Positions 25,725-34,993 of a DNA stretch of 64,000 nucleotides are shown in pieces. Each line of letters starts with the position of its first letter. Position 1 is the first letter of the stretch. Origin of the DNA: RGIG3009 sp045541495 (GTDB lineage: Bacteria > Bacillota > Clostridia > Oscillospirales > Acutalibacteraceae); NCBI GenBank assembly GCA_045541495.1, contig JAZQJE010000009.1, forward strand, positions 1 to 64,000, written 5' to 3'. The notes under the pieces were generated by a model. The model did not search any database. It was not told the DNA's origin and saw only the letters and a list, made by a program, of their open reading frames with translations. The position numbers and the translations under genes were made by a program.

Positions 25725-27551
25725 ATGGCACAACGGGAAAATTTAAGAAACATTGCGATCATTGCCCACGTGGATCACGGCAAGACCACATTGGTGGATC
25801 AGTTATTGCGTCAAAGCGGCATTTTTCGTGAGAATGAACAGGTTTCCGAACGAGTGATGGACTCTAACGATTTGGAAAAAGAACGGGGCATCACCATTTT
25901 GTCAAAAAACACCGCCGTCATGTACAACGGTACCAAGATCAACATCGTGGACACCCCCGGCCATGCCGATTTCGGCGGCGAGGTGGAGCGTATTCTGATG
26001 ATGGTGGACGGCGTGTTGCTGCTGGTAGATGCTTTTGAGGGGTGTATGCCCCAAACCCGATTTGTGCTGAAAAAAGCCTTGGGATTGGGTAAACGCCCCG
26101 TGGTCGTGATCAACAAGATCGATCGGGACGGCGCGCGTCCCGCGGAAGTGATCGACGAGTTGCTGGACTTGTTTATTGAATTGGGTGCTGATGAAGATCA
26201 GTTGGATTTTCCCGTGGTATACGCGTCGGGCCGCGACGGGTATTCCTCATTAGACCCCGCTGTCCGTTCGGGAAATATGCAACCGCTGTTTGAGGCCATT
26301 TTAGAACACGTTCCCGCCCCCGAGGGGGATCCCGACGGCCCGTTGCAGATCCTGTTTTCCAACATTGATTATGACGACTATGTGGGACGTATCGGCGTGG
26401 GTCGCGTGGAACGGGGTACCGTGAAAAACGGTCAATTCGTCACCTTATGCCGCGCAGACGGTACCACCGCTCGTGCCCGTATCGGCAAATTGTATCAATT
26501 TGAAGGATTGCAACGGGTAGAGCATGAAACGGCGACGTTGGGCGATCTGATCGCCGTGACGGGTATTACGGATCTCAACATCGGTGAGACCGCCTGCGAT
26601 CCCGACCATGTGGAGCCGTTGCCCTTTGTTCGCATTGACGAACCCACCATCTCCATGGTGTTTATGGTGAACAACAGTCCTTTTGCCGGCAAAGAGGGTA
26701 AATTTGTGACGTCCCGTAATCTCCGTGACCGCCTATTTAAAGAAGTGGAGACCAATGTGAGTATGCGGGTGAAAGAAACCGATTCCACCGATGCCTTTGA
26801 GGTGTCGGGGCGGGGTGAACTGCATTTATCCATCCTCATTGAGACCATGCGCCGCCAAGGATTTGAATTTGCGGTGAGCCGTCCTCAAGTCATTTACAAA
26901 AAGGACGAAGCGGGCAATTTGCTGGAGCCTATGGAGTTGCTCATGATCGAAGTACCCGAACAGTATGTAGGCGCGGTGATGGAGAAATTAGGATCCCGCA
27001 AAGCGGAGATCGTCAATATGGGCACACGTGAAACGGGTGCCAGCCACTTGGAATTCCGTATTCCGTCCCGCGGATTGATGGGGTATCGTCAACAATTTTT
27101 GACCGATACCAACGGCAACGGGATCATGAATAGTGTATTTGATGGTTATGAGCCCTATAAAGGGGATATTCCGCAACGGATCCAAGGTTCGCTGGTGGTG
27201 TTCGAGACCGGCGAGACCAGCAGTTACGGTTTGTTTAACGCGCAGGATCGCGGCGCATTGTTTGTGGGGCCGTCAGTGCCCGTATATGAGGGGATGATCG
27301 TGGGCGAATCCCCCAAAAGCGAGGATATCGTGGTGAATGTGTGCAAGAAAAAGCACGTTACAAATATGCGTGCCGCCGGCTCGGATGAGGCTTTACGGTT
27401 GACGCCGCCCACGATTTTGTCCTTGGAACAATCACTGGAATTTATCAACGACGATGAGTTGGTGGAAGTGACGCCGAAATCCATTCGTCTGCGGAAGCGC
27501 ATCCTATCCAAAGAACTGCGTATGAAAGACGCAGCAAGGAAGAAGGGGTGA
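25725..27551 (+). CDS. typA: Translational GTPase TypA/BipA
   Basis: A 608-residue ribosome-binding GTPase of the EF-G family. G1 is AHVDHGKT (14-21), G3 DTPGHADF, G4 NKID; the C-terminal region (GSRKAEIVNMG; IPSRGLMGYRQQFLTDTNG) is BipA-specific. It aids ribosome assembly and stress adaptation. ATG at 25725 follows AGGAAG; an in-frame GTG/ATG region upstream inside the previous gene is not needed. Confidence 0.96.
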   Translation: MAQRENLRNIAIIAHVDHGKTTLVDQLLRQSGIFRENEQVSERVMDSNDLEKERGITILSKNTAVMYNGTKINIVDTPGHADFGGEVERILMMVDGVLLLVDAFEGCMPQTRFVLKKALGLGKRPVVVINKIDRDGARPAEVIDELLDLFIELGADEDQLDFPVVYASGRDGYSSLDPAVRSGNMQPLFEAILEHVPAPEGDPDGPLQILFSNIDYDDYVGRIGVGRVERGTVKNGQFVTLCRADGTTARARIGKLYQFEGLQRVEHETATLGDLIAVTGITDLNIGETACDPDHVEPLPFVRIDEPTISMVFMVNNSPFAGKEGKFVTSRNLRDRLFKEVETNVSMRVKETDSTDAFEVSGRGELHLSILIETMRRQGFEFAVSRPQVIYKKDEAGNLLEPMELLMIEVPEQYVGAVMEKLGSRKAEIVNMGTRETGASHLEFRIPSRGLMGYRQQFLTDTNGNGIMNSVFDGYEPYKGDIPQRIQGSLVVFETGETSSYGLFNAQDRGALFVGPSVPVYEGMIVGESPKSEDIVVNVCKKKHVTNMRAAGSDEALRLTPPTILSLEQSLEFINDDELVEVTPKSIRLRKRILSKELRMKDAARKKG

Positions 27552-27555
27552 ACCC

Positions 27556-29718
27556 ATGCGCCGTTCTTGTTGGTATATCGGCCTTTCTTGGTTGATCGGC
27601 TGTCTGATCGGCGCTTGGTTGTCGCTCAATATGCTGCTGATGGTTACTGTCGGCAGCATTCTTTGTTTTGCGGTAACGGTGACAGCATCCTCTCTTCGCT
27701 GTCGAAGCGCGGTGTGGTTGTGTGCATTGGGTTTTTGCGGTGCTTTGATCGCGGTGACCGTTACAGAGGTGTACCACTACCGGCCCGTACAACAACAGGT
27801 GGGACGTACGGTCACCTTAAAAACGGTGATTGACGATACGGAGTCGGGAATCTACGGACGGGTTATTGAAGGAGATCTGCCTAACGGAACACAGTTGCAG
27901 TTGTGGATCGGTGATGAGGGACAAAAGCCCGAACTATATGAAATACTATCCGGTACGTTTATGTTATGCGACAGAGGAGAGACAGGTCTTTCTTTATTAC
28001 AGACGAAAGCATCGGGTGTATGGTTTGCCGCTGTTCCCGACAAAGTGACAACTGAAAAAGGTACTGTACCGTGGACGGCGTGGTTTGACGATCTTCGCCG
28101 ACAAGCGACAGAGAGCATCAATACTCATTTGTCAGGTGATGCAGGAGCGTTGACAGCGGGAATCTGTTTCGGTGACGACAGCACCTTGTCTGACAATGCG
28201 AAAAGTTGGTTTCGCGTCAGCGGCGTGTCGCATTTGTTTTCGATATCGGGTTTTCACATGGTGATCATCGCACAGGCGTTACAGTGGCTGCTAAACCGTC
28301 TTCGGTTGCCGCGGTTGATGCGGGCGTTGTTCTCTATGGTCGCCATGGTGTTTTTTATGTTGATGGTGGGGCTTGAGCCCTCGGTGGTTCGTTCGGGGCT
28401 TTTGTGCCTGCTTGTGTTGTTGGGCACTTGCTTTCGCCGCCAGGCGGATACCCGCAATTCTTTGGGACTGGCGTTGCTGGTTCTGTTGGCAGAAGATCCG
28501 TTTGCTGCTTACGATGTAGGGTTGTTACTGTCGTTTACGGCAACCTTCGGATTGGTATTGTTATATTCCCAACTGAAAGTGAGGATACTGTCGTTCTTGC
28601 CCGAGAAATGGCGGAAACAGAACAACGGTTTGTATCAAGGAGCAGAGGCACTTGTCAGCGCTGTTTGCTTGACGATGTCGGCTTCGTTGGCGACCCTTCC
28701 CGTCATGGCAGTGTTTTTCGGTGAAGTGTCGGCGGTGGCAGTGCTGACCAATATATTGGCATCCACACCTGCCTCTTTGCTCATGATCTTTGGGTGTGTG
28801 GGAAGCGTGTGCGCGTTTCCTGTTATGTCGGTGCTTGCCGACTTTTGTTTCCTGATTTGCGGGTGGTTGGCACGGCTTTTATTGTGGATCACCGAAAAAA
28901 TTTCAAATTTTCCGTTGGTTACGGTTGCTATTCGGGATACTTATCTGTTATTATGGATAGTAGGAACGGGGATTCTCTTGTATGCAGGATGGCGCGTCGC
29001 TCGTAAAACGGGGATGGCCTGGATGTCAGCCATCAGCACCTTAACGCTGGTAATCGCCATGGCGGGACGTGCTTATTTTTTGGATGGTGTCACCACCATT
29101 CGCGTTTTTTCCACTGAAAAAGACAGCGCATTTTGTCTGCAACAGGAAGAAGAGACGGTACTATTCTGCGTTCCCGAAGAGGTGGGAACGGTATACGATC
29201 TGCGTACCCAACTGCGGTTGAGCGGCGTTGAATATATCGATACCGTGGTGGTTCCCGCGGGGAACGAAGCCGCATTGACGGCTATGATGGTGTTGCTAAA
29301 AGATTATTTTGTTGACACACGGTTGTTGTACGGGGAAGATGCGGCATCATTGGTGTCGTTTTTTGACGAATGTGTTCCCATCGGTGACGACACTTTGACC
29401 ATAGATAAGAGCATATCGCTTACCCGCTATGGAACGTTTTTCTCGTTGATGATCGAAGAAACCCATGTGTTGGTGAGCACGGATGACGATTCCGTGTGGA
29501 CGTTACCTGCTTTTCAGCGACAGGCGGATGTGATCCTTTACGGCGGTGCGCTGCCGTCGGAAACGGTGATATTTACCGCCGATGTGGGGGTCGTGCAAGG
29601 ATGGCGACACCATTTATCGAGTGCGGCCGCCTACGGTGTTCAGCAATTGATCGTTGCCGATCAGCAGGAGATTGTTCTCATGACCCGCGGGGCGGGCGAT
29701 ATATTCGAAACTATGTGA
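27556..29718 (+). CDS. comEC: ComEC/Rec2-family DNA-uptake channel with degenerate MBL domain
   Basis: A 720-residue polytopic membrane protein. N-terminal hydrophobic helices and an OB-like DUF4131 region precede the competence domain with HLFSISGFH (226-234), equivalent to the usual HLLAVSGLH. The C-terminal part (about 510-720) keeps the length and beta-rich pattern of the metallo-beta-lactamase domain, but the expected THPHxDH is replaced by VVPAGNEAALT (about 564-575), so metal binding is probably lost. ComEC carries single-stranded DNA across the membrane during transformation; whether this one works is uncertain. It starts 4 bp after typA. Confidence 0.88.
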   Translation: MRRSCWYIGLSWLIGCLIGAWLSLNMLLMVTVGSILCFAVTVTASSLRCRSAVWLCALGFCGALIAVTVTEVYHYRPVQQQVGRTVTLKTVIDDTESGIYGRVIEGDLPNGTQLQLWIGDEGQKPELYEILSGTFMLCDRGETGLSLLQTKASGVWFAAVPDKVTTEKGTVPWTAWFDDLRRQATESINTHLSGDAGALTAGICFGDDSTLSDNAKSWFRVSGVSHLFSISGFHMVIIAQALQWLLNRLRLPRLMRALFSMVAMVFFMLMVGLEPSVVRSGLLCLLVLLGTCFRRQADTRNSLGLALLVLLAEDPFAAYDVGLLLSFTATFGLVLLYSQLKVRILSFLPEKWRKQNNGLYQGAEALVSAVCLTMSASLATLPVMAVFFGEVSAVAVLTNILASTPASLLMIFGCVGSVCAFPVMSVLADFCFLICGWLARLLLWITEKISNFPLVTVAIRDTYLLLWIVGTGILLYAGWRVARKTGMAWMSAISTLTLVIAMAGRAYFLDGVTTIRVFSTEKDSAFCLQQEEETVLFCVPEEVGTVYDLRTQLRLSGVEYIDTVVVPAGNEAALTAMMVLLKDYFVDTRLLYGEDAASLVSFFDECVPIGDDTLTIDKSISLTRYGTFFSLMIEETHVLVSTDDDSVWTLPAFQRQADVILYGGALPSETVIFTADVGVVQGWRHHLSSAAAYGVQQLIVADQQEIVLMTRGAGDIFETM

Positions 29719-29734
29719 GGGGAGAGGGTTATTC

Positions 29735-30784
29735 ATGGTGTTGACGGAACAGGAATTGAAGCAGCATCTGAAAGAAGCAGAGCCGGCACGGGTATATGTG
29801 CTGTATGGCGAAGAATCCTATTTAACTTCCCATTATGCGAATCAATTGATCCGCATGGCGGGCGGACGTTCGGGTGACCCGTTGGCTCAATTTAATTTTC
29901 AACAATTTGACGGGCAGGAATGTCCGTTCGATATTATCGAAGAAGCGGCGGAAGCGTTGCCGTTGATGGCTGACCGCAAATGTGTGGCGGTGCAGAATTG
30001 CGATGTGACCACGGCATCGGTGTTTGAGCGGGTCATGACTTTGGTATCCGATCCGCCGGAAGAGACGGTGCTGATCTTTTGGATGACCACCTTGTTTGCC
30101 GACGGCAAAAAGCCCGCCCGTTTTAAACAGTTTTTGGATGCGGTGAACAAAACGGGTATCTGTGTAGAATTCCCCCGTAAAACAAACGACGAGATCGTGC
30201 GGTTATTATGTGCGGGCGCGGGACGGCGCGGCAGTTTGCTGAAACCCGATGTGGCCCGTCGGCTGGTGGAACAATGCGGGAATGATTTAAACTTATTGCT
30301 CAATGAATTGGATAAGTTGTGCGCGGTGGCAGGAAACGGTGAGATCACCGCTTCCGTATTGGATCAGGTAGCCATCAAGAATTTGAGCGCACAGGCGTAT
30401 GAATTGTCCAACGCCATTTTGCAACAGCATTATGAAAAAGCCTATCTTATCTTACATCGGTTGTTTGCCTGTCGGGCGGAGCCGGTGGTGATTCTGGGTG
30501 CCCTTTCTTCCGCTTATGCAGACCTGTATCGCGCGAAAGTTGCCTCTGCGGGCGGCGCACAGGCGGAAACCCTGGTAGAAGAATTCGATTATAAAGGGAA
30601 AGTGTTCCGCTTACGGTATGCCTCTCGCGATTGCAGTCGGTTGTCGCTGGAATCGTTGCGGGAGAGTTTGGATATTTTGGCGCAAGCCGATCGCCGTTTA
30701 AAATCCACCTCCGTGGATAAAAAGACGATTTTGGAAGAAACGGCGGCGAAATTGATCGTCACCGCCAAATTGGGGCGGACATGA
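29735..30784 (+). CDS. holA: DNA polymerase III subunit delta
   Basis: A 349-residue clamp-loader wrench subunit. The N-terminal ARVYVLYGEESYLTSHYANQ segment, a middle lid region and the C-terminal helical collar (LFACRAEPVVILGALSSAYA) are typical of HolA, which lacks a true Walker A. It opens the beta clamp within the delta-gamma/tau-delta' complex. ATG at 29735 follows GGGGAGAGGG. comEC-holA order is widespread in bacteria. Confidence 0.93.
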   Translation: MVLTEQELKQHLKEAEPARVYVLYGEESYLTSHYANQLIRMAGGRSGDPLAQFNFQQFDGQECPFDIIEEAAEALPLMADRKCVAVQNCDVTTASVFERVMTLVSDPPEETVLIFWMTTLFADGKKPARFKQFLDAVNKTGICVEFPRKTNDEIVRLLCAGAGRRGSLLKPDVARRLVEQCGNDLNLLLNELDKLCAVAGNGEITASVLDQVAIKNLSAQAYELSNAILQQHYEKAYLILHRLFACRAEPVVILGALSSAYADLYRAKVASAGGAQAETLVEEFDYKGKVFRLRYASRDCSRLSLESLRESLDILAQADRRLKSTSVDKKTILEETAAKLIVTAKLGRT

Positions 30785-31371
30785 CGAGGGTACGTATCCG
30801 CGAAGCTGTCGCGGTGGAAGGTAAATACGATGCCGCCCGTTTGCAAACGGTGGTGGATACCACTATTGTTTGTACCGGCGGCTTTTCCCTTTTTCATGAT
30901 ACGGAAAAGCGGAATTTGTTGCGAAAATTGGCGGAGAACCGCGGCTTGATCGTGTTGACGGACAGCGATGCGGCGGGATTTTTGATCCGCGACCATATCA
31001 GCAGTGCATTGCCCAAAGCACAACTGAAACACGCCTATATTCCTCCCATAGCGGGAAAGGAAAAACGCAAATCCGTTCCTTCGGCAGAAGGACTGTTGGG
31101 CGTGGAAGGCCTTGACGGTGAGATCCTTTTGCAAGCATTGTTGCGGGCGGGAGCGACGGTAGAAGGAGAGGAAGCGTTAAAAACACCTGCCTTTCTCACA
31201 AAGGCTCGTTTATACGTCGACGGACTGACAGGACAGGCAAACAGTGCCGTACGGCGGGAAGCCCTGCTGCGGGCCTTGGAACTGCCCGCTTATTTATCCG
31301 CCAACCGCCTGATCGAGGTGCTGAATGCTATTTTGACAGAAGAGGAGTATGTAGCATTGCTGAAACTTTGA
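30781..31371 (+). CDS. rnmV: RNase M5-like TOPRIM protein with DUF4093 domain
   Basis: A 196-residue protein. The TOPRIM domain has the catalytic Glu in VEGKYDA (E13) and the metal-binding DSD (61-63, LTDSDAAGF). KHAYIPP and the Lys-rich region near residue 100 resemble RNase M5, which matures 5S rRNA with ribosomal protein uL18. The C-terminal 75 residues fit DUF4093, found in RNase M5. Overlaps holA by 4 bp. In B. subtilis rnmV precedes ksgA, which is not seen here. Confidence 0.85.
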   Translation: MTRVRIREAVAVEGKYDAARLQTVVDTTIVCTGGFSLFHDTEKRNLLRKLAENRGLIVLTDSDAAGFLIRDHISSALPKAQLKHAYIPPIAGKEKRKSVPSAEGLLGVEGLDGEILLQALLRAGATVEGEEALKTPAFLTKARLYVDGLTGQANSAVRREALLRALELPAYLSANRLIEVLNAILTEEEYVALLKL

Positions 31372-31419
31372 AAAAACCGCGCAAATTTGAAAGTTTTTGG
31401 TTTTTCGAGCGTTTAAGAA

Positions 31420-31448
31420 TTGACATTGTCGAACAAACGAGATATAAT
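31420..31448 (+). promoter_or_regulatory. Sigma-A promoter of xpt
   Basis: Full consensus TTGACA (31420-31425), 17-bp spacer, TATAAT (31443-31448). It leaves a leader of only about 33 nt, too short for a purine riboswitch. Confidence 0.9.
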
Positions 31449-31487
31449 AAAACTGTATTTTTTATTCTTTCCGAAGGGAGAATGAAC

Positions 31488-32060
31488 ATGCGGTTGTTGG
31501 AAGAGAGAATTCGTAAGGATGGCCAACTTGGGGCGGGAAATGTACTCAAGGTGGACAATTTTCTCAACCATCAAATCGATGTAGATTTCATTTGCCAATT
31601 GGGGCAGGAATTCGAGCGCTTATTTCACGACTGTGGCGTCAACAAGATCTTGACCATCGAGGCTTCGGGCATCGGTGTCGCTTGCTTGACGGCGCAGTAT
31701 TTTCATGTTCCGGTAGTGTTTGCCAAAAAATCCAAAACCACCAACATTTTCGGTGATGTATATACCGCATCGGTGGAGTCCTACACCCACAATGTTACCA
31801 ACACCATCATCGTATCCAAACGGTTTTTAAATGCTGAGGATCGGGTGTTGATCATCGACGATTTTCTTGCTAACGGTAAAGCGTTGGAAGGGCTCATTCA
31901 GGTGGTGGAAGAAGCGGGCGCTACCGTCGTAGGCGCGGGTATCGTGATCGAAAAAGCGTTCCAGCCGGGCGGTGACCGTATCCGTGGCCGCGGGATTCGT
32001 GTGGAGTCGTTGGCACGGATCGCCGAAATGGATCCCGAAAAGGGGATCACCTTTATTTAG
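31488..32060 (+). CDS. xpt: Xanthine phosphoribosyltransferase
   Basis: A 190-residue type I phosphoribosyltransferase, exactly the family length. LKVDNFLNHQIDVDF near the N-terminus, KSKTTNI and the PRPP-binding loop VLIIDDFLANGKALEGL identify Xpt, which makes XMP from xanthine. ATG at 31488 is preferred over 31482 because of spacing from AAGGGAG. It is 60 bp upstream of the BMP nucleoside importer genes without an intervening terminator, so the genes probably form one purine-salvage unit. Confidence 0.94.
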   Translation: MRLLEERIRKDGQLGAGNVLKVDNFLNHQIDVDFICQLGQEFERLFHDCGVNKILTIEASGIGVACLTAQYFHVPVVFAKKSKTTNIFGDVYTASVESYTHNVTNTIIVSKRFLNAEDRVLIIDDFLANGKALEGLIQVVEEAGATVVGAGIVIEKAFQPGGDRIRGRGIRVESLARIAEMDPEKGITFI

Positions 32061-32120
32061 TTACAGTGCCGTCACAAAGGCGGTTTGTAAAAGAAACAAA
32101 ATCAACGGAGGGAAAAGACA

Positions 32121-33332
32121 ATGAAAAAGATCCTTGCACTTCTTCTTGCCATGTTGATGGTTTTGGGCCTCGCTGCTTGCGGTGGCAACGGCGACACCAC
32201 CACGACCACGACCGGTGGTAAAGAAGAAACCATGAAAGTGGGTTTCATCTTCTTGCACGATGAGAACTCCACTTACGACAAAAACTTCATCGACGCGGCG
32301 GTCGAAGCCTGCAAAAACATGGGCGTGACCATGGTGCAGAAGACCCAGATTCCCGAATCCAACGCTTGCTATGACGCGGCTGTGGAATTGATCGAAGTGG
32401 AAGATTGTGATATCATCTTCGCTGACTCCTTCGGCCACGAGTCCTTCTTGATGGACGCTGCGAAAAAGTATCCGGATGTGCAGTTCTGCCACGCTACGGG
32501 TACTCAGGCTCACACCAGTGATCTGAAAAACTTCCACAACGCCTTTGCTTCTATCTACGAAGGCCGTTACATGGCGGGTGTGGTTGCCGGTTTGAAACTC
32601 AACGAAATGATGGCCGCTGACAGCACCATCGTTCCCAAAATGGGTTATGTGGGCGCCTTCACGTTCGCGGAAGTGATGTCCGGTTACACCTCTTTCTATC
32701 TGGGCGCGAAATCCGTGTGCCCCAACGTGACCATGGATGTGAAATTCACCGGTAGCTGGTACGACGAAGAAAAAGAGAAGCAAGCGGCTCAGGCTTTGAT
32801 CGATGGCGGTTGTGTCCTCATCAGCCAGCACGCTGACTCCATGGGCGCTCCCCCCGCTTGCGAAAACGCGGGTGTTCCCAACGTCTCCTACAACGGTTCC
32901 ACCGCTGCTGCTTGCCCCGAGACCTTCTTGGTTTCTTCCCGTATCAACTGGGTGCCCTACTTTGAGTACATGATCACCCAAGTGAAAGACGGCAAAGACA
33001 TCGCGGTTGACTGGACCGGCACCATCGAAACCGGTTCCGTTGTGCTGACCGATCTCGGCAAAAACGTGGCTGCCGATACCGCTACCAAACTGGCTGAAGT
33101 GAAATCCGGCTTGTTGGATGGCACCATCAACGTGTTCAATACCGCTAACTTCACTGTGAAAGGCGAGACCCTCACCTCTTACATGGCAGACGTGGACTTT
33201 GACGCGGACTACACCAAAGATACCGAAGCTATCGAAAACGGTGTGTTCTACGAGTCCAAACATCGCTCCGGCCCGTACTTCGACATTGAGATCGACGGCA
33301 TCACGCTGCTCGACAGAAACTACGGCGAATAA
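32121..33332 (+). CDS. BMP-family nucleoside-binding lipoprotein
   Basis: A 403-residue substrate-binding protein. Signal peptide and lipobox LAAC (Cys at about 20) are followed by a short Gly/Thr-rich linker and the BMP/PnrA fold (MKVGFIFLHDENSTYDKNF; DIIFADSFGHESF; MGYVGAF). Homologs (PnrA, B. subtilis NupN) bind purine nucleosides for the ABC importer encoded next. Biased codon use suggests abundant expression. A strong hairpin without a T-run separates it from the transporter ATPase. Confidence 0.92.
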   Translation: MKKILALLLAMLMVLGLAACGGNGDTTTTTTGGKEETMKVGFIFLHDENSTYDKNFIDAAVEACKNMGVTMVQKTQIPESNACYDAAVELIEVEDCDIIFADSFGHESFLMDAAKKYPDVQFCHATGTQAHTSDLKNFHNAFASIYEGRYMAGVVAGLKLNEMMAADSTIVPKMGYVGAFTFAEVMSGYTSFYLGAKSVCPNVTMDVKFTGSWYDEEKEKQAAQALIDGGCVLISQHADSMGAPPACENAGVPNVSYNGSTAAACPETFLVSSRINWVPYFEYMITQVKDGKDIAVDWTGTIETGSVVLTDLGKNVAADTATKLAEVKSGLLDGTINVFNTANFTVKGETLTSYMADVDFDADYTKDTEAIENGVFYESKHRSGPYFDIEIDGITLLDRNYGE

Positions 33333-33345
33333 GATAACATGCGGC

Positions 33346-33369
33346 AAGGCGGGGCAACTGCCCCGCCTT
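33346..33369 (+). other. Intercistronic hairpin between binding protein and transporter genes
   Basis: A near-perfect GC-rich inverted repeat (AAGGCGGGG with CCCCGCCTT, short loop) followed by GTCCTAATTT, not a T-run. It may stabilise the 3' end of the binding-protein message or act as a weak terminator, lowering expression of the downstream ATPase and permeases. Confidence 0.6.
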
Positions 33370-33451
33370 GTCCTAATTTATCGGTAATGCTGAACGGTGT
33401 GGCGAAAAAAACGACGCAGCGTTGAACATTACCAAGAAGGAGGTACCCACT

Positions 33452-34993
33452 ATGGAGAAACAACCGGCGGCCATCGAGTTGCGGAACATCACCAAAACGT
33501 TTGGTCATGTGGTGGCAAATAAGAATGTATCCCTTTCGGTGGAACGAGGGGAGATTTTGTCCATCCTGGGCGAAAACGGCAGCGGTAAGACCACGCTGAT
33601 GAACATGATCTCCGGCATTTATTTTCCCGATGAAGGGCAGATCTTGATCGACGGGGAAGAAACGGTTATTGCTTCGCCCCGCGATGCTTTTGACTACAAG
33701 ATCGGGATGATCCATCAGCACTTCAAATTGGTGGACGTGTTCACCGCTACGGAAAACATTGTACTGGGTTTGGAAGAAGAGGGTCGATACAACTTAAAAG
33801 AAGCGGAAACACGGGTACGCGCCATTTGCGATCAATACGGGTTTGAACTGGATCCCAAAAAGAAGATTTATACCATGTCGGTATCTGAAAAACAAACAGT
33901 AGAGATCGTGAAAGTGCTGTATCGTGGTGCCGACATCCTCATTTTGGACGAGCCTACCGCGGTGCTTACCCCCATTGAAATCCGCAAACTGTTTGCGGTA
34001 TTGCGTAAAATGAGGGAAGCGGGTAAAGCCATCGTCATTATCACCCATAAACTCAACGAAGTGATGGAGATCTCCGATCGTGTATCCGTTCTGCGCAAAG
34101 GCGAATACATCGGTACGGTCAACACCGCCGAAACCAGTGAATCGGAACTCACCGAGATGATGGTGGGTAAGAAAATCGACCTAAACATCCATCGCAGTGA
34201 ACCGAAAGATGTGACACGGCGGTTAGAAGTGCACCATATCAACTGTTCCAACCGTGAAGGCGTGAAAATGCTGGACGATGTGTCGTTCGTTGCCAATGCC
34301 GGTGAGATCTTGGGTGTTGCGGGCATTGCGGGTTCCGGTCAACGGGAACTGTTGGAAGCCATTGCCGGTCTGCAAAAATTAGACAGCGGCGCGGTATTGT
34401 ATAACAATCCCCAAACGGGGAAAATGGATAACTTAGGCGCGAAAACACCGTTACAGATCCGTGAACTGGGTGTGCGGTTATCCTTTGTTCCCGAAGACCG
34501 TTTGGGTATGGGCCTGGTCGGCAACATGGATATTGTGGATAACATGATGTTGCGCAGTTACAGCAAGGGGAAGAGCATGTTCTTGGAACGTAAAGCCCCC
34601 CGCGATCTGGCAGAGCATATCATTGATGAACTGGAAGTGGTGACGCCCAACGCCAACACGCCTGTGCGCCGCTTATCCGGCGGTAATGTGCAAAAAGTGT
34701 TGGTGGGTCGTGAGATCGCCGCCGCGCCAACGGTGCTGATGGCAGCATACCCTGTACGCGGCCTGGACATCAACTCTTCCTATACCATCTACAATCTATT
34801 GAATGAACAAAAAGAGAGAGGCGTGGCCGTTATTTTCGTAGGCGAAGACCTGGACGTGTTGTTGGCTTTGTGCGATCGCATTTTGGTGATCGGTTCGGGG
34901 CGGGTAACGGGTGTTGTTGATGCCAGAACCGCCACCAAAGAAGAGATCGGTCTGCTCATGACAAAAACCGACGGAGGTGACAACCATGGCTGA
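33452..34993 (+). CDS. Nucleoside ABC transporter ATP-binding protein (two ABC domains)
   Basis: A 513-residue tandem ABC ATPase of the RbsA/NupO type. The first half has GENGSGKTT and LDEPTAVLTP with a variant signature (SVSEKQ). The second half has the usual degenerate P-loop GIAGSGQRE, signature LSGGNVQK and YPVRGLD. It energises purine nucleoside uptake. ATG at 33452 follows AAGAAGGAGGT. It overlaps the first permease gene by 8 bp. Confidence 0.92.
   Translation: MEKQPAAIELRNITKTFGHVVANKNVSLSVERGEILSILGENGSGKTTLMNMISGIYFPDEGQILIDGEETVIASPRDAFDYKIGMIHQHFKLVDVFTATENIVLGLEEEGRYNLKEAETRVRAICDQYGFELDPKKKIYTMSVSEKQTVEIVKVLYRGADILILDEPTAVLTPIEIRKLFAVLRKMREAGKAIVIITHKLNEVMEISDRVSVLRKGEYIGTVNTAETSESELTEMMVGKKIDLNIHRSEPKDVTRRLEVHHINCSNREGVKMLDDVSFVANAGEILGVAGIAGSGQRELLEAIAGLQKLDSGAVLYNNPQTGKMDNLGAKTPLQIRELGVRLSFVPEDRLGMGLVGNMDIVDNMMLRSYSKGKSMFLERKAPRDLAEHIIDELEVVTPNANTPVRRLSGGNVQKVLVGREIAAAPTVLMAAYPVRGLDINSSYTIYNLLNEQKERGVAVIFVGEDLDVLLALCDRILVIGSGRVTGVVDARTATKEEIGLLMTKTDGGDNHG

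Noticed and set aside
32061..33347. Long minus-strand open frame (428 codons) opposite the BMP lipoprotein
   Set aside because: Antisense of a strongly codon-biased gene with signal peptide and lipobox; His/Val/Phe-rich shadow composition.
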